From NCBI GenBank assembly GCA_018398765.1, contig JAHBMJ010003498.1, positions 1-64,000 of the forward strand: a stretch of DNA of 64,000 nt, written 5' to 3'. How positions within the stretch are numbered: the stretch's first letter is position 1; each line of letters starts with the position of its first letter. Made by a program: the position numbers and the translations under genes. This document shows positions 44,069 to 54,045 of the stretch, in pieces. The DNA is from Chromera velia (taxonomy: Eukaryota > Sar > Chromeraceae). Below the pieces are notes generated by a model that was not told the origin of the DNA, did not search any database, and worked only from the letters and a program-made list of their open reading frames with translations.

Positions 44069-45568
44069 AAGAAAGAAAGAAAGAAAAAAAGAGTGCACGC
44101 GCGGAGAGAGAAGCTTTCTGTCGGTCGATGAATCAATCTGCCTTTCCCTTTCTGTCGGCTCGCCCACGATGGTGTACGTGCTGACTTGTGTCTGTCTTAT
44201 GATCAGTGGTGCGCTCCCTTCGTTTTGCCTGTGGACTGCCTCCCTGTCTGCTCTCATGTTGCAGCTCTATTGTCTTGCTTCCTGGCTGAGGAGGGAGGCC
44301 TTGATGAAGGTGCTGACTGCTGCGACAAACGCACTGTTGGACGAACAACGTGCTTCTTCTGGCAGGTCTGCATGTTTGTGGTTGTTTGTTTGTTTGTTGT
44401 ATTCTCTCTCGCCTTTGTGTTTGTTTACCTACTCTTTCTTTTGTCCTTCCTGCATTATGTGTTTGTCAGTTATCTGTTTGTCGGTTGTCGGCCGGTCTAT
44501 CAATACACCAGCCTTGCAGCGAGCCGCAGTGTTTTCAAGAATATGCGTAAACTGTATGGCGATGTGGCAGCAAAATTTTTGTCAGCCAGATTCTCCCTCG
44601 TCAGTGCGAAGAATGCCGTCGACAGCTGTCTCTTTCTTTCTTCCACCGGAAAGAAAATCCTCCACCGTCCCGTCGCTTCCTTTCCTCAATTTTCCTCCCT
44701 CTTCTTTTACCCTCTTTCCACACTCACTGATTTCCCTCTTTTCTTTTCTGTCTGTGTAAATCTGTATCAATTTGAGAAAAGCAGGAGACAGCCGGATGAC
44801 AAGATCGACGAGAACCTGAAAAGCCGGGTGATGAAGGACCACGTAAGAGAGAAACTTCGGGAGTTGCAGACTGAGGTCATGCCTTTTGACAAAGTTTTTC
44901 AGGACGCTGCCGACATATGGGCAGACCCTGGCTTTTCCACTTTCTGGCTCAGTGGATCAGAGTCGAGTCACTCAGGTGGCGGAGGCGGATCAAAAAATCG
45001 TGGCGGACATGGGATGAGTGATCGAGACAGAGACAGAGAAAGGGGCGGAGGAATGAGGGGGGACGGGTACAGAGGGAGAGGGGCCCTCCAGCAGTCTGCT
45101 TCATCTGACAGGGGGGAGAGGTACGACCGAGGAGGGGGAGGTGACAGGAGACGAGAGCACCAGAGAGACAGGGGGGAAAGAGAAAGAACGGATGGAGGCG
45201 GAGGAAATAGAGGCAGTTCCAGCCGGGGGGAAGGGGGTGCGGCGAATCCGCGCACAGCGAACGTGAATGGAGACATAGGGGAGGCCCAGGCTCGCAGTAG
45301 AGACAGGTCAAGAGAGAGGGAGAGCAAATTTGAGGACATGTGGATGACTGGACGGACTAACGGCATCAAAAGTGGAGACAGAGACAGAGACAGAGAGAAA
45401 GACCGAGAGAGGATTATGAATAAAGGAAGGGGGAGAGACAGAGGAGGACATGAGTATGAGTCCTTCCAATCAGGGCACGAGGGAGGAGGAACCGTTGGGG
45501 GAGCGCATCTGAAATCTTTGAAAGAACCGGGCAGACACCAGCAACAGGGAAATGGGGTGGTTGAGTGA
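36695..45568 (+). CDS. giant low-complexity protein with PH-like start, 11 exons
   Basis: Exons: 36695-36824, 36960-37119, 37992-39610, 39898-40041, 40380-42254, 42593-42690, 43134-43171, 43621-43717, 44265-44365, 44530-44580, 44785-45568; 1,698 codons with every phase matching and total length divisible by three. Residues 1-115 resemble a PH/EVH1-like barrel (GAAVTLKAGTVRLFAPPEGE, VLLYDDYVLLRFEEHW, and a closing helix ELWATFLTHLESLPFF). Then follow polyQ, His/Ser-rich and Gly-rich segments, an acidic WEWEEEKQSW patch, and long RE/RD-rich tracts. A helical region (SRLKEIAREHHVRGKKEKIE; LASWLRREALMKVLTAATNA; LKSRVMKDHVREKLRELQTE) precedes a final RD/RG-rich tail (SDRDRDRERGGG). The composition suggests an RNA-granule or splicing-associated scaffold. 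No family name is supported. Small exons 7-10 are less certain than the large ones. Confidence 0.72.
37500..37765. repeat. intronic (GTCT)n, (GAA)n and (GTCC)n satellites
   Basis: Compound satellite inside intron 2 of the giant gene; explains the polyK/E and Cys/Ser frames there. Confidence 0.85.
43935..44090. repeat. (GT)n-(GAAA)n-A81 compound tract
   Basis: A (GT)n run followed by GAAAGAAA and an uninterrupted run of 81 A (43986-44066), then GAAAGAAA again, all in intron 8 of the giant gene. The run is flanked by matching GAAA tetranucleotides on both sides, which argues for satellite expansion rather than a retroposed poly(A) tail. Confidence 0.95.
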
Positions 45569-45659
45569 AAAGAGAAGAAGAGACATGAAGAAGAGAAGGA
45601 AAAAAGCTTGTCACCCTTCTGAGTGCTCGCTCCTGACATGCGAAGCCACCCCCCCCCCC
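45569..45659. other. 3' flank before the assembly gap
   Basis: Downstream of the giant gene's stop; ends in a C-run adjoining the N block. Confidence 0.5.
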
Positions 45660-46008
45660 NNNNNNNNNNNNNNNNNNNNNNNNNNNNNNNNNNNNNNNNN
45701 NNNNNNNNNNNNNNNNNNNNNNNNNNNNNNNNNNNNNNNNNNNNNNNNNNNNNNNNNNNNNNNNNNNNNNNNNNNNNNNNNNNNNNNNNNNNNNNNNNNN
45801 NNNNNNNNNNNNNNNNNNNNNNNNNNNNNNNNNNNNNNNNNNNNNNNNNNNNNNNNNNNNNNNNNNNNNNNNNNNNNNNNNNNNNNNNNNNNNNNNNNNN
45901 NNNNNNNNNNNNNNNNNNNNNNNNNNNNNNNNNNNNNNNNNNNNNNNNNNNNNNNNNNNNNNNNNNNNNNNNNNNNNNNNNNNNNNNNNNNNNNNNNNNN
46001 NNNNNNNN
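45660..46008. other. assembly gap (349 N)
   Basis: Ns bounded by poly-C on both sides (C11 left, C8 right), suggesting a G/C-rich tract that blocked sequencing. Frames running across it are meaningless. Confidence 1.
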
Positions 46009-47719
46009 CCCCCCCCTCTCCCTCCCTCTCTCTCTTGCTCTGGGGAGTCGTCAACTGCCGCTCTCTTACTCTCTTTTTCTACCCGTGTATGCGGTGCGCG
46101 GCCCCTCTGTATCCCCTCCTCTCCACCCATTTCTCTTCCTTCCCGCTTTTTCGTTGGGACCCTTCCCCGCTCTTTCCTTTTCATTCTTTCCCTCTGTTCA
46201 TCTTCTGTCTGTTCCGTGTGATTCTTCTTTCTTTCTGTCGGTGTGGCAGGCTCTTACTCTGTGCCTTTCTCTCACGTACGCACAGAGAGAGATCCAGCTC
46301 TGAAGAAACAAAACACTTTTTGGTGCTCGGTCCCCCTCCTGATCAGAGAAGAAACTAATCTGTGCCGTCGACCAGTGAGAAACACGCGCAGACAGGACAG
46401 GACGGGAGGTTGCTTGGTTGTCGTTGTAGAGGCGATCTGAATGGAAGGAAACCTTTCCAAGAGTTCTGGTCTATCTATTTAATTATTGACTGCGCGCGTG
46501 CACGTTTGTTTGTTTTTGGACGTTTGGCGTGAATTTTCGTTTGTTTCTTCTTTCTCTTTTTCTTCTTCTCCGAGACAACCGTTACGAAAGGCAACGAGCA
46601 AGAGTCCGAAGGGGCAGGGGAAATGAAAAATGATGAAGGGAAAGGAAACGCACACTTCAGAGAGGTGAAAGCATCACGATGTTTTTGGTCGTCTTGGGCT
46701 CTCACGCCTCTTCGTCTGCGTGTCTGTCGAAGGAAGTGTTGCGGGTGTGCTCTGGAAGCTGGAGGGGAAGGGTGGGATGTTGTAGGGGAAGAAAAAGGGT
46801 TCACATGAACTGAAGGGGGGGGTTAATGTCTTAGTTGTCTGCATGAGTCTCTCTGGATCTTCCTGCGTTGTTTCATTGACCCCGTCAAGTGAACGAAAGA
46901 AAAGGGGAAAAGCTGTAAAGCTCCACTCCCCTCCGCGTGTCTTTTCCTTCCTTTCTTTCTCTCTTTCCCCCCTCTTGCTTTTGACTTTTGTGTCTCACTC
47001 TCGCTCTTTCGTTTTCAGTGGTGTGGCTGCATACGCTGCATGTATGTGTGGGTCTACGCAGCCGGATCCAATCCATTGTTGTGGTGTGATTCGAAGTTTG
47101 ATGAATGAATTGACGGATGCCTGGATGGATGAATGAAAGCAAAAGGGGGGGCTCTTTCTAGCTGTCTGTCTTTTCGTCGAGATTTGTGTCGGGGTCTGGA
47201 ACGTCAGTCTTTGCCAACCAGGGTGAGAAAGAAGGAGGATTCGTGGGTGGGGGGAAAGAGAAATAACACGGGTGGGTGTATGTGAGGGACAGACTGTTTG
47301 TTTGTTCGGGGAAGAACACACAATGAAGCTTGCAGGAGCCTGTGTACGTCAACGTTGATCAACTGCCGATGTTCTTCGATGCTGTCTTCCTTCCTCACTT
47401 GTCTGTCTCTCTCTTTCTCCCAACAGCATTTTGTTTCTCTAGTACACATAGTAAGGTGCGCTTCGTGAATGAAATTCGTTCCCGAAATTAATGGATGCGT
47501 GCGAGGCCCACAATCTGTTTCCTGTTTCTATGTATCTCAACAACAACGCCGCACATGCATGTCGTCTGTTCAAATTCAACGGAAAACGGCCAACAATGCG
47601 GCAGATCTGCTGCAGCCCGAAGAATACAATAAGCGAGAAGCTGAGTCACTAACAACATGAACTGACGCAGAGTTATTATCAATTTCTAGATAAACTTTTG
47701 TTTGCTGAATAAGAATCAT
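46009..47719. other. no clear gene
   Basis: T/C-rich and G/T-rich unique sequence with short frames only. No splice chain or domain found. Could hold UTR or non-coding RNA. Confidence 0.45.
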
Positions 47720-47721
47720 TA

Positions 47722-48074
47722 CCCTGCAAGTTTAAATAATTTAGATGAGTAATGTAATTTAGAGCCTGAGTAATAATCAGTAATATTTAGCTAGTAATTT
47801 AGCTTAGTAATTTAAAGTAAAACAATTTAGATAATTAAAAGTCATTTAGAATAGTAAATTAAAGTAATTTGGAAAGCTAAATTATTCATTTTAGTCAAAC
47901 TTTGGAGGTCGATTTCTCGTGAACCATAAAGAGTTAGGCGTTCAAACTAACCATTGGTAATTTAGCTTAAATTCCAAATTACTTTAGTTTACTATTCTGA
48001 ATTACTTTAAATTACTAAGCTTAGTAAAATAAATTACTTTAAATTACTCATCTAAATAACTCAAACTTGCATGG
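47722..48074. mobile_element. fold-back MITE with TAATTTA sub-repeats
   Basis: The left end CCCTGCAAGTTTAAATAATT and the inverse of the right end (CCATGCAAGTTTGAGTTATT) match with few changes and abut TA on both sides (47720-47721, 48075-48076). Inverted similarity extends inward for most of the 353 bp through repeated AGTAATTTA/TAAATTACT words. The CCCTG terminus and TA flanks are shared with the 7371-7974 element, but the body sequence differs. No coding capacity. Confidence 0.75.
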
Positions 48075-48076
48075 TA

Positions 48077-49481
48077 TAAGCAATATAACCATTATAATTA
48101 ATTATAATTTTAGAAATTGATTGTATATTAAATGTATGCATGCATGCCATGTTATCATCATCATTATCATTCATCATCCTAGTCATCATCGCTGTCAGCG
48201 CATGTAAATGAGCGTCTAGCGTTGGGCTGCCATATACTAAATATACCGTGAGTGAAACCGTACTTTGCACAGAAAGGCCTCTCTGCGAGACCCAGTGCTA
48301 GACCCAGTGTCAGACCTCTCCCGCGTCCCCTCGCGTTCCTGAAAGCCCATCTGTCTCCTCTCTCCAAATGACAAACAACACAACGAAATTGAATTCGGGA
48401 GGATGGATCCTTCCTTACCTGGATCCTTTCTTTTCAGCTGACACACCCTAGGCCGCTGCCTCATTCCCAGCCGTCCGTGCTGTAAGCTTCCCACCAGTCC
48501 TCTCCCCCACTACCGCCACGGCTAGGAACTCCATGCTGTTAATTCTGCTCCCTCTTCCCCTCAATCCCCCCGGTGACGGGAGAAGCGGATGCAAAGGCCA
48601 CCCGTCGAGGCTCCCTGGCTGCCTGAGAGAAAAGGCTGAGTCGGACGGCAGCCCCCTCACACACAACCCTTCAAGAGAAGTTATGCAAACAGAGAACGCT
48701 CAAACGCACACGGGAAAGGGAAGGAGCCCAGGAGGAATTTGACAACGATTTCTCTCCTGCCACTCGCTTTAATCTCTGCCGCCATCGATCCTGCCCAGCT
48801 CTTGATCGCGAAAGGAGGGGGTGCAGCAAGGGGTAGCTGTACAAGCATCTTCACCTGACTGAGGTCTACCGGATCCGGCATCTCCGTCTGCCCACGCTTC
48901 TCATCATCTCTCTAGGGTTCCTCCCTTCCCCCTGCGTCCCCTCACCAAATGGTGGAGGTCGAAGGAGGAGAATGCCCCAACTCCCTGCAAAGCAGGAACC
49001 CCGAGAAAGAGAGTGCATGCGACGCCCTCTTCTGCTCCCCTCTTCTCAGAGATCTGGACCCCGTCCATTCCTCGAGTGCCTGTCTTCCTGACTTGCTCTC
49101 ATCTGCGCCTCGCTACTGTTCTTTTCGGGGTACGAGCGGAGGATCCGTATCCGGTCCATCATTTCAAGACGAACCGAAACGAAAACGCTCTCTCAGAGAA
49201 ACGATGCGAGGTCAGCAGTTGGGGATCGAACAAACCATCTGAGAGAGAGTAAGAAGAGGACAACACGGGAGGAGACCACGATGGTAGGGTGAGGGGGGGC
49301 AGTGAGCCACAAAGGCAAGGAAAGAGAGGAAGGAAGGCCCAGATCTGGACGTCCCCCTCTTTCCCTTTCCCTCCTGTATGTGATCTAGACCATGTCGTCC
49401 TCTCTTGCCCTCTGCTGCTGCTGCTGTTGTTGGAGGAGAGAGAAGTCGATCGGGTCCTCTGGGGTCTGTTTCTCACACTCA

Positions 49482-49525
<44 letters not shown>

Positions 49526-49760
49526 TACATACATACGTACGTACGTACATACATAAACACACATATATACACACACTTACACAGACACTTACACTGACAC
49601 TTACACTTACACTTACACTTACACACACACACACACACACACAGCCACAGAGAGAGAGAGGAGGCGCGGGCATTGGTGGCAAGTGGGCGAGGTTTGCCTC
49701 GTCTCCTCAAAGCTGAGTGTACCTGTGCACGTATGCTTGTATGCGAGTGGGCGTATGGGC

Positions 49761-49807
<47 letters not shown>

Positions 49808-50002
49808 CGCGCGTGTGTGTGTACCCGTGTGCGCGTGTAACCATGGAGTGTGCAGACGTGTGGCAATGAAGATGCGTAAAGGATCGGTACCGCTGCACGG
49901 CGTTCTCATTTTGAACATTCAGCAAAGAAGACGCATGCGCATGCACAGACCGACGACTATTCTCGCTCTGGTCTGAACACAGCCGACAAACAAAAAGCCG
50001 AC
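48077..50002. other. 3' region of the voltage-sensor gene, uncertain exons
   Basis: A strong acceptor (CTCTTCTTACTCTCTCTCAG, minus strand, at about 49242-49261) could begin the last exon of the gene at 50003-50890; all three frames after it stop within about 26 codons. Minus-strand pieces at 48448-48666 and 48681-48881 and a plus-strand frame at 48949-49242 are open but cannot be tied to a splice chain. A (CAT)n-like stretch lies at 48149-48190. Confidence 0.35.
49479..49835. repeat. (CA)n/(CATA)n/(CGTA)n and (GT)n microsatellites
   Basis: CA-type array at 49479-49642 with ACATAC, GTAC and ACACTT sub-blocks, then a (GT)n array at 49762-49805. The two are complementary in sequence and 100-300 bp apart, so they could pair in RNA. 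Confidence 0.95.
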
Positions 50003-50890
50003 CTTTGATCTGACGTTGTGCAGGGCGAAGGATACCATTCTGCACACCTGCACGGTGAAGCGGAAGAACAAGAGCGCTGTCGTCAGAACGTCCTGCACCT
50101 CCTCTTCCTCCTCGACCTCGTCAGTCCAATTCTCATCCGCGTCCCCCTCAAATCGCGCTGCGGCAGCCCCTCCCTTCCCCTTCCCCGCCTTCACAAGAAG
50201 TTTCTTCACCCCCTCAACCTGCCGTCTCTCGTAGTTCACCGTCTCCAGATGCTCTTTGCAGGCCAGCCCGAAGAGCACCAGGCACAGGCAGAGCACACCG
50301 AGGTCGAACAGGTTGGACGCGTGACTGCAGTAGCTCCCCCCCTGCAAAGAGAAAGCAAATGAAAAGATGTTAAGTTAAGCCCCATCTGATCACAAGAGGG
50401 TTGCCGGAGATTAAAGAGCCCGGGAACAGACCAGCACATTGTCTTTTGATGACAGCCCCACCCAACACCCCCAACTGACCTGCATTGCAAATCGCAGCAA
50501 AACCTCCACGAGAACCATGAAGGTCATCAGTCCCTCGAGACAAAGAAGCAAGACGTCGGGGGGCTCATCGCTGTTCAGGGTCCGATAGAGGACGTAGCTG
50601 TTCACAGCAAGCATACTGCCGAAGACATACACTGCCGCTCGGGAAAAGTAGAGTCTCTTTGCAACTGTCTGTAGGAACTCTTTCCACTCAACAGACCGTG
50701 TATACAGCAGCACCCTCTTGTTGTGCTTGTCCACCATGGCATGCGCAACATCATCAGGAACCCTGGCTGCCCAGAGCTGAACCTTTAGAGGCGTCTCAGT
50801 CTCTCCCTCGTGCTCCTCTTGATCGTCATCTGCGTACCCATCCATCTCCCCCCCGTTTGATTCTCTCTCTCCAGGAGTCTTCCTCTGCAT
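50003..50890 (-). CDS. voltage-sensor-like four-helix membrane protein (3' end uncertain)
   Basis: Exon 1 is 50890-50480 and exon 2 is 50341-50003, joined in phase 0 (GTCAGT to TTTGCAG). The N-terminus is acidic (MDGYADDDQEEHEGETE). Hydrophobic helices follow: S1-like AVYVFGSMLAVNSYVLYRTL, S2-like DVLLLCLEGLMTFMVLVEVL (acidic residues within), S3-like NLFDLGVLCLCLVLFGLACK, and S4-like TTALLFFRFTVQVCRMVSFA with two arginines. A long acidic/alanine loop separates S3 and S4. The NLFDL segment and Arg-bearing fourth helix match the voltage-sensor superfamily (Hv1, TPTE, TMEM266 types). With only two S4 arginines, voltage sensing is uncertain. No pore is seen. The gene ends either after a GTCGGC donor at 50002 into a short terminal exon near 49250, or in missed exons. 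Divergent from the peptidase gene. Confidence 0.7.
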
Positions 50891-51685
50891 TCTGTGTATT
50901 TCAACTCCACAGCCGTCTCCTCGTCGATGTTATCCTTTTACGGTGTTCTCTTTCCCTCTCCGCTCCGAAATGAAGATGCCTTGCAGGGCTCAATCAAAAC
51001 TCTAGGTGCTGAAGTTGAAAGCTCTCACAGCCTTACAAACATATTCTCCGCTTTCAAACGCAGCGACAAAACTCAACTCTCCTGTACACTCTCCTCGATC
51101 ACAAACTCGGAAGGTTTGCATGCGAATTCCCGCATCACTGCCCACACGATTCCAGAGTCCACACAAAAGACCGAATTGAGTTGATCTTGCCTGTTGATAC
51201 GGGGTGAGAATGGAACGGAGTACGATGGATTGTGAAAAGGCAGCCGAAGATATTAATAGCTTTGCCTGGTACTTTGCCCAACCACATGATTTCGAGAAGG
51301 AGCTAGCTCCGCGACGTCGCTCGGCTTAAGCGCGCGCGTGCGTCAGATGGAGACGGCGAGACGGCTACTTGAAAAGTAAGGGGAGAGAGATACCTTTCAA
51401 GTGACTAAGTTAGTGCTGCCACTGCATGGGTCTGGTTAATGCGAGCGGAAGGGCAATTGCTCCCGACCAGAACACTCGAACACTGGCACCATTCCCGTGA
51501 CATGAAGGACGTCAGGAACTTTCGCGAGCTTGTGGCGTGTTCTGAAGACGTATGATCCAGCGGAAGATTGATGTCAAAAAGAGTGAATTAAGAGCAATCC
51601 GGCGAAATGCACAAAGAAAGAGTGAATGCTTGAAGCCATTCGGACCTTGTTCTTCAGAGACTGCTGTTCATAATTAGTCTGCAGC
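50891..51685. promoter_or_regulatory. 795-bp divergent gap
   Basis: Head-to-head spacing between the membrane-protein gene (-) and the peptidase gene (+). No coding signal. GCGCGCGTGCG at about 51330. A shared promoter is inferred from orientation. Confidence 0.35.
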
Positions 51686-53304
51686 ATGTTGATGGTTACG
51701 GGGAGTCAACGAGCTGTTGTGCAAGCGTGCAAGGCTCGTGTCCAGTCTCCCCGTCTCCTCTCGGACTTTCTGTCAGGGAGACGGCAGGGCACAACCAAAA
51801 CCGCGGCGAGCCCGAGCTCTTCCCTCCTCTTCACGCGCTTCGAGCAGAGACGATTCTTCTGGGGATTCGGAAAACGGGTCAGTTGGTAGCCGGAAGAGAT
51901 CTGCGAGTAGTTTTCTCATCCGTCTACATATGCATGCCTCTTCAAACAGAAACCCATGTGGTTTTTCGTATTTCGGACGCTGACTCTTTCTTTGTTCAGG
52001 TCGAAGAGTCTGGGCTTCTCTGTCTCCCAGGACTCCACAAACCCCCAAATTTCCTTCAATTGGCGGAGACGGCCGTGAGAGACGCTGAGGCCATTCTCAA
52101 GGACGCCAACACATCCCCAGGACGCCCTAGAGTGCTGGTCAATGCGCTAGACTCCGTCTCCAATCTCCTATGCAAGGTGGCCGACTCTGCCGAACTAATC
52201 CGGTCAGTGTACTGTAATCCCTGGCTAATGATGAAAGGGACAACAGAAAGACAGGTTGCCTGCCGAAACAGATCGATAACCCGCACGAAACTGAGACACT
52301 GTTGGATGGCAATCTGCATGTGTCGTCTCTTTTTTGGCCCGCACGACGGACCTGCTGCGTACGTCCTGTACGTTTTTCCATGTCCTCCTTTGCGCCATGC
52401 AGAAACGTTCACCCAAAGCGCGAGTGGAGAGATGCGGCTGATCAGGCAGTTGTGCGGGTCTCGAGCTTCATCGACAGTGTGAATCTCGACGAGACGCTGT
52501 ACGAGTCCCTGAGGTCATCTGAGAATTCGTCGGAACTCGGCAGCCTCACTGAGGAGGAGAAAATTGTCAGTCAGTCAGCCAGCTTTCCAAATGGCAGTCT
52601 CTTTCAAATCTTTCTGAAGAAGAAACGAGAAGCATGAGTTCAATTTCGAACTACAGTGCTTGGATGTATCAGCAAAGGTAGTTTCTTGCAATCCAGAATG
52701 TATTTTCCCCCCGCTCTTTGTGCCGGTGGGAGTCCGTCCGTCCGTCTTCCTTTGTTTTGTTTTGCTTTGAGAGAATTATAGCGAAAACCCTTTTCCTCTT
52801 CTTTTTCTTCTTGTTCTTGTTTCTCTCAGGTGCTGAAGAACATGAGGGAAGCGATGGAACAGCAGGGCGTGCACCTGACGGGAGATGCAAAAGTGAGCCC
52901 AGAGGCCCTCCAGATGGAGAAGTCGATTGGCTGCTCTTGCTTTTACTCTCTGCTTCTGAGAACGCCCTGGTGCGTTGCGTAGTAGCCATCCTCTCTTTGG
53001 CATGTTGAGTTTGCTCGACGACGAATGGGAGTCTGTCTGTGCCCCCCCTCTACCCTCCCTTACTTTTCCGTTGTCTCTGGTTTTCCTGCACTTTTCTCTT
53101 TGCAGAATGAATGTCTTTTCCTTCTGGCGAAAAGCACTGAGGTGTGCTTCAGCATCACTTCCCATGATGAGCGGGCATCGAGAGAAACACCAGTGACTGG
53201 AGGGGAGGGGCAGGGTCAGTAGAGACAGACAGAGACCATCGTTGCAAAGCCTGTCTGCGTTTGCAATCTCCTCGACTTTCGCCCCTCCTTTGCTGTCCAT
53301 TCCC

Positions 53305-53359
<55 letters not shown>

Positions 53360-53989
53360 ACCATTTTGTTCTCTTGAGGGCGTCTGCGAAAGTGCTCATG
53401 GTCCATTGTGAAAAAATTTGAGGGGGCTTCGTTGATTAGTTTGTGTGCTTATGAGGAAAAAGATGTGCTTTTGTACGCAGGCGCGTGTGATTGTCTAGCT
53501 GTCTGGCTGTATCTAGCTGTATCTATCTATCTGTCGATCTATCTTTCTGTCTGTCTGCCTGTGTGTCTCTTGGCTGGGATTTTGAGATTAGACATTTGTG
53601 TGTGTGTGTGTGTGTGTGTGTGTGACCGTTTTGGAGCCTGCAATTTCTGTGTGTGTGCACCAAGTGAGTGCACTCCCCTCCCCTCCCCTCCCTTTTATGT
53701 CAGCAGACGGGAGCCTTTGGGTTGAAGAGAAGGAGCTGCTAGAGGCAGGAATCTCTCCAGAGGAAGTCGCGAGTCTGCCCCGGATAGGCGGGGCCTCTGT
53801 GCTGTCCTCCTCTCCTTCTGCCGTGATTTGTTCACTGGACCCTGACGGGCTTGTGGCACAACAGCTGCTCTACGGGGGAAAGAATGCGACGCTGAGACAG
53901 AAAGTGTTCGAAGCGCAGAACAGAAAAGTGCCGGTAAGTTGGCTCATGCAGGTGAGCGAAGTCACCGTCTTGTATGCGTTTTGCCTGTC

Positions 53990-54045
<56 letters not shown>

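Noticed and set aside
43698-44759. 353-codon plus frame with polyLys
   Set aside because: Reads through A81 and satellites; the spliced exons use other frames.
45414-46358. Long frames crossing the N block
   Set aside because: Their length is created by Ns.
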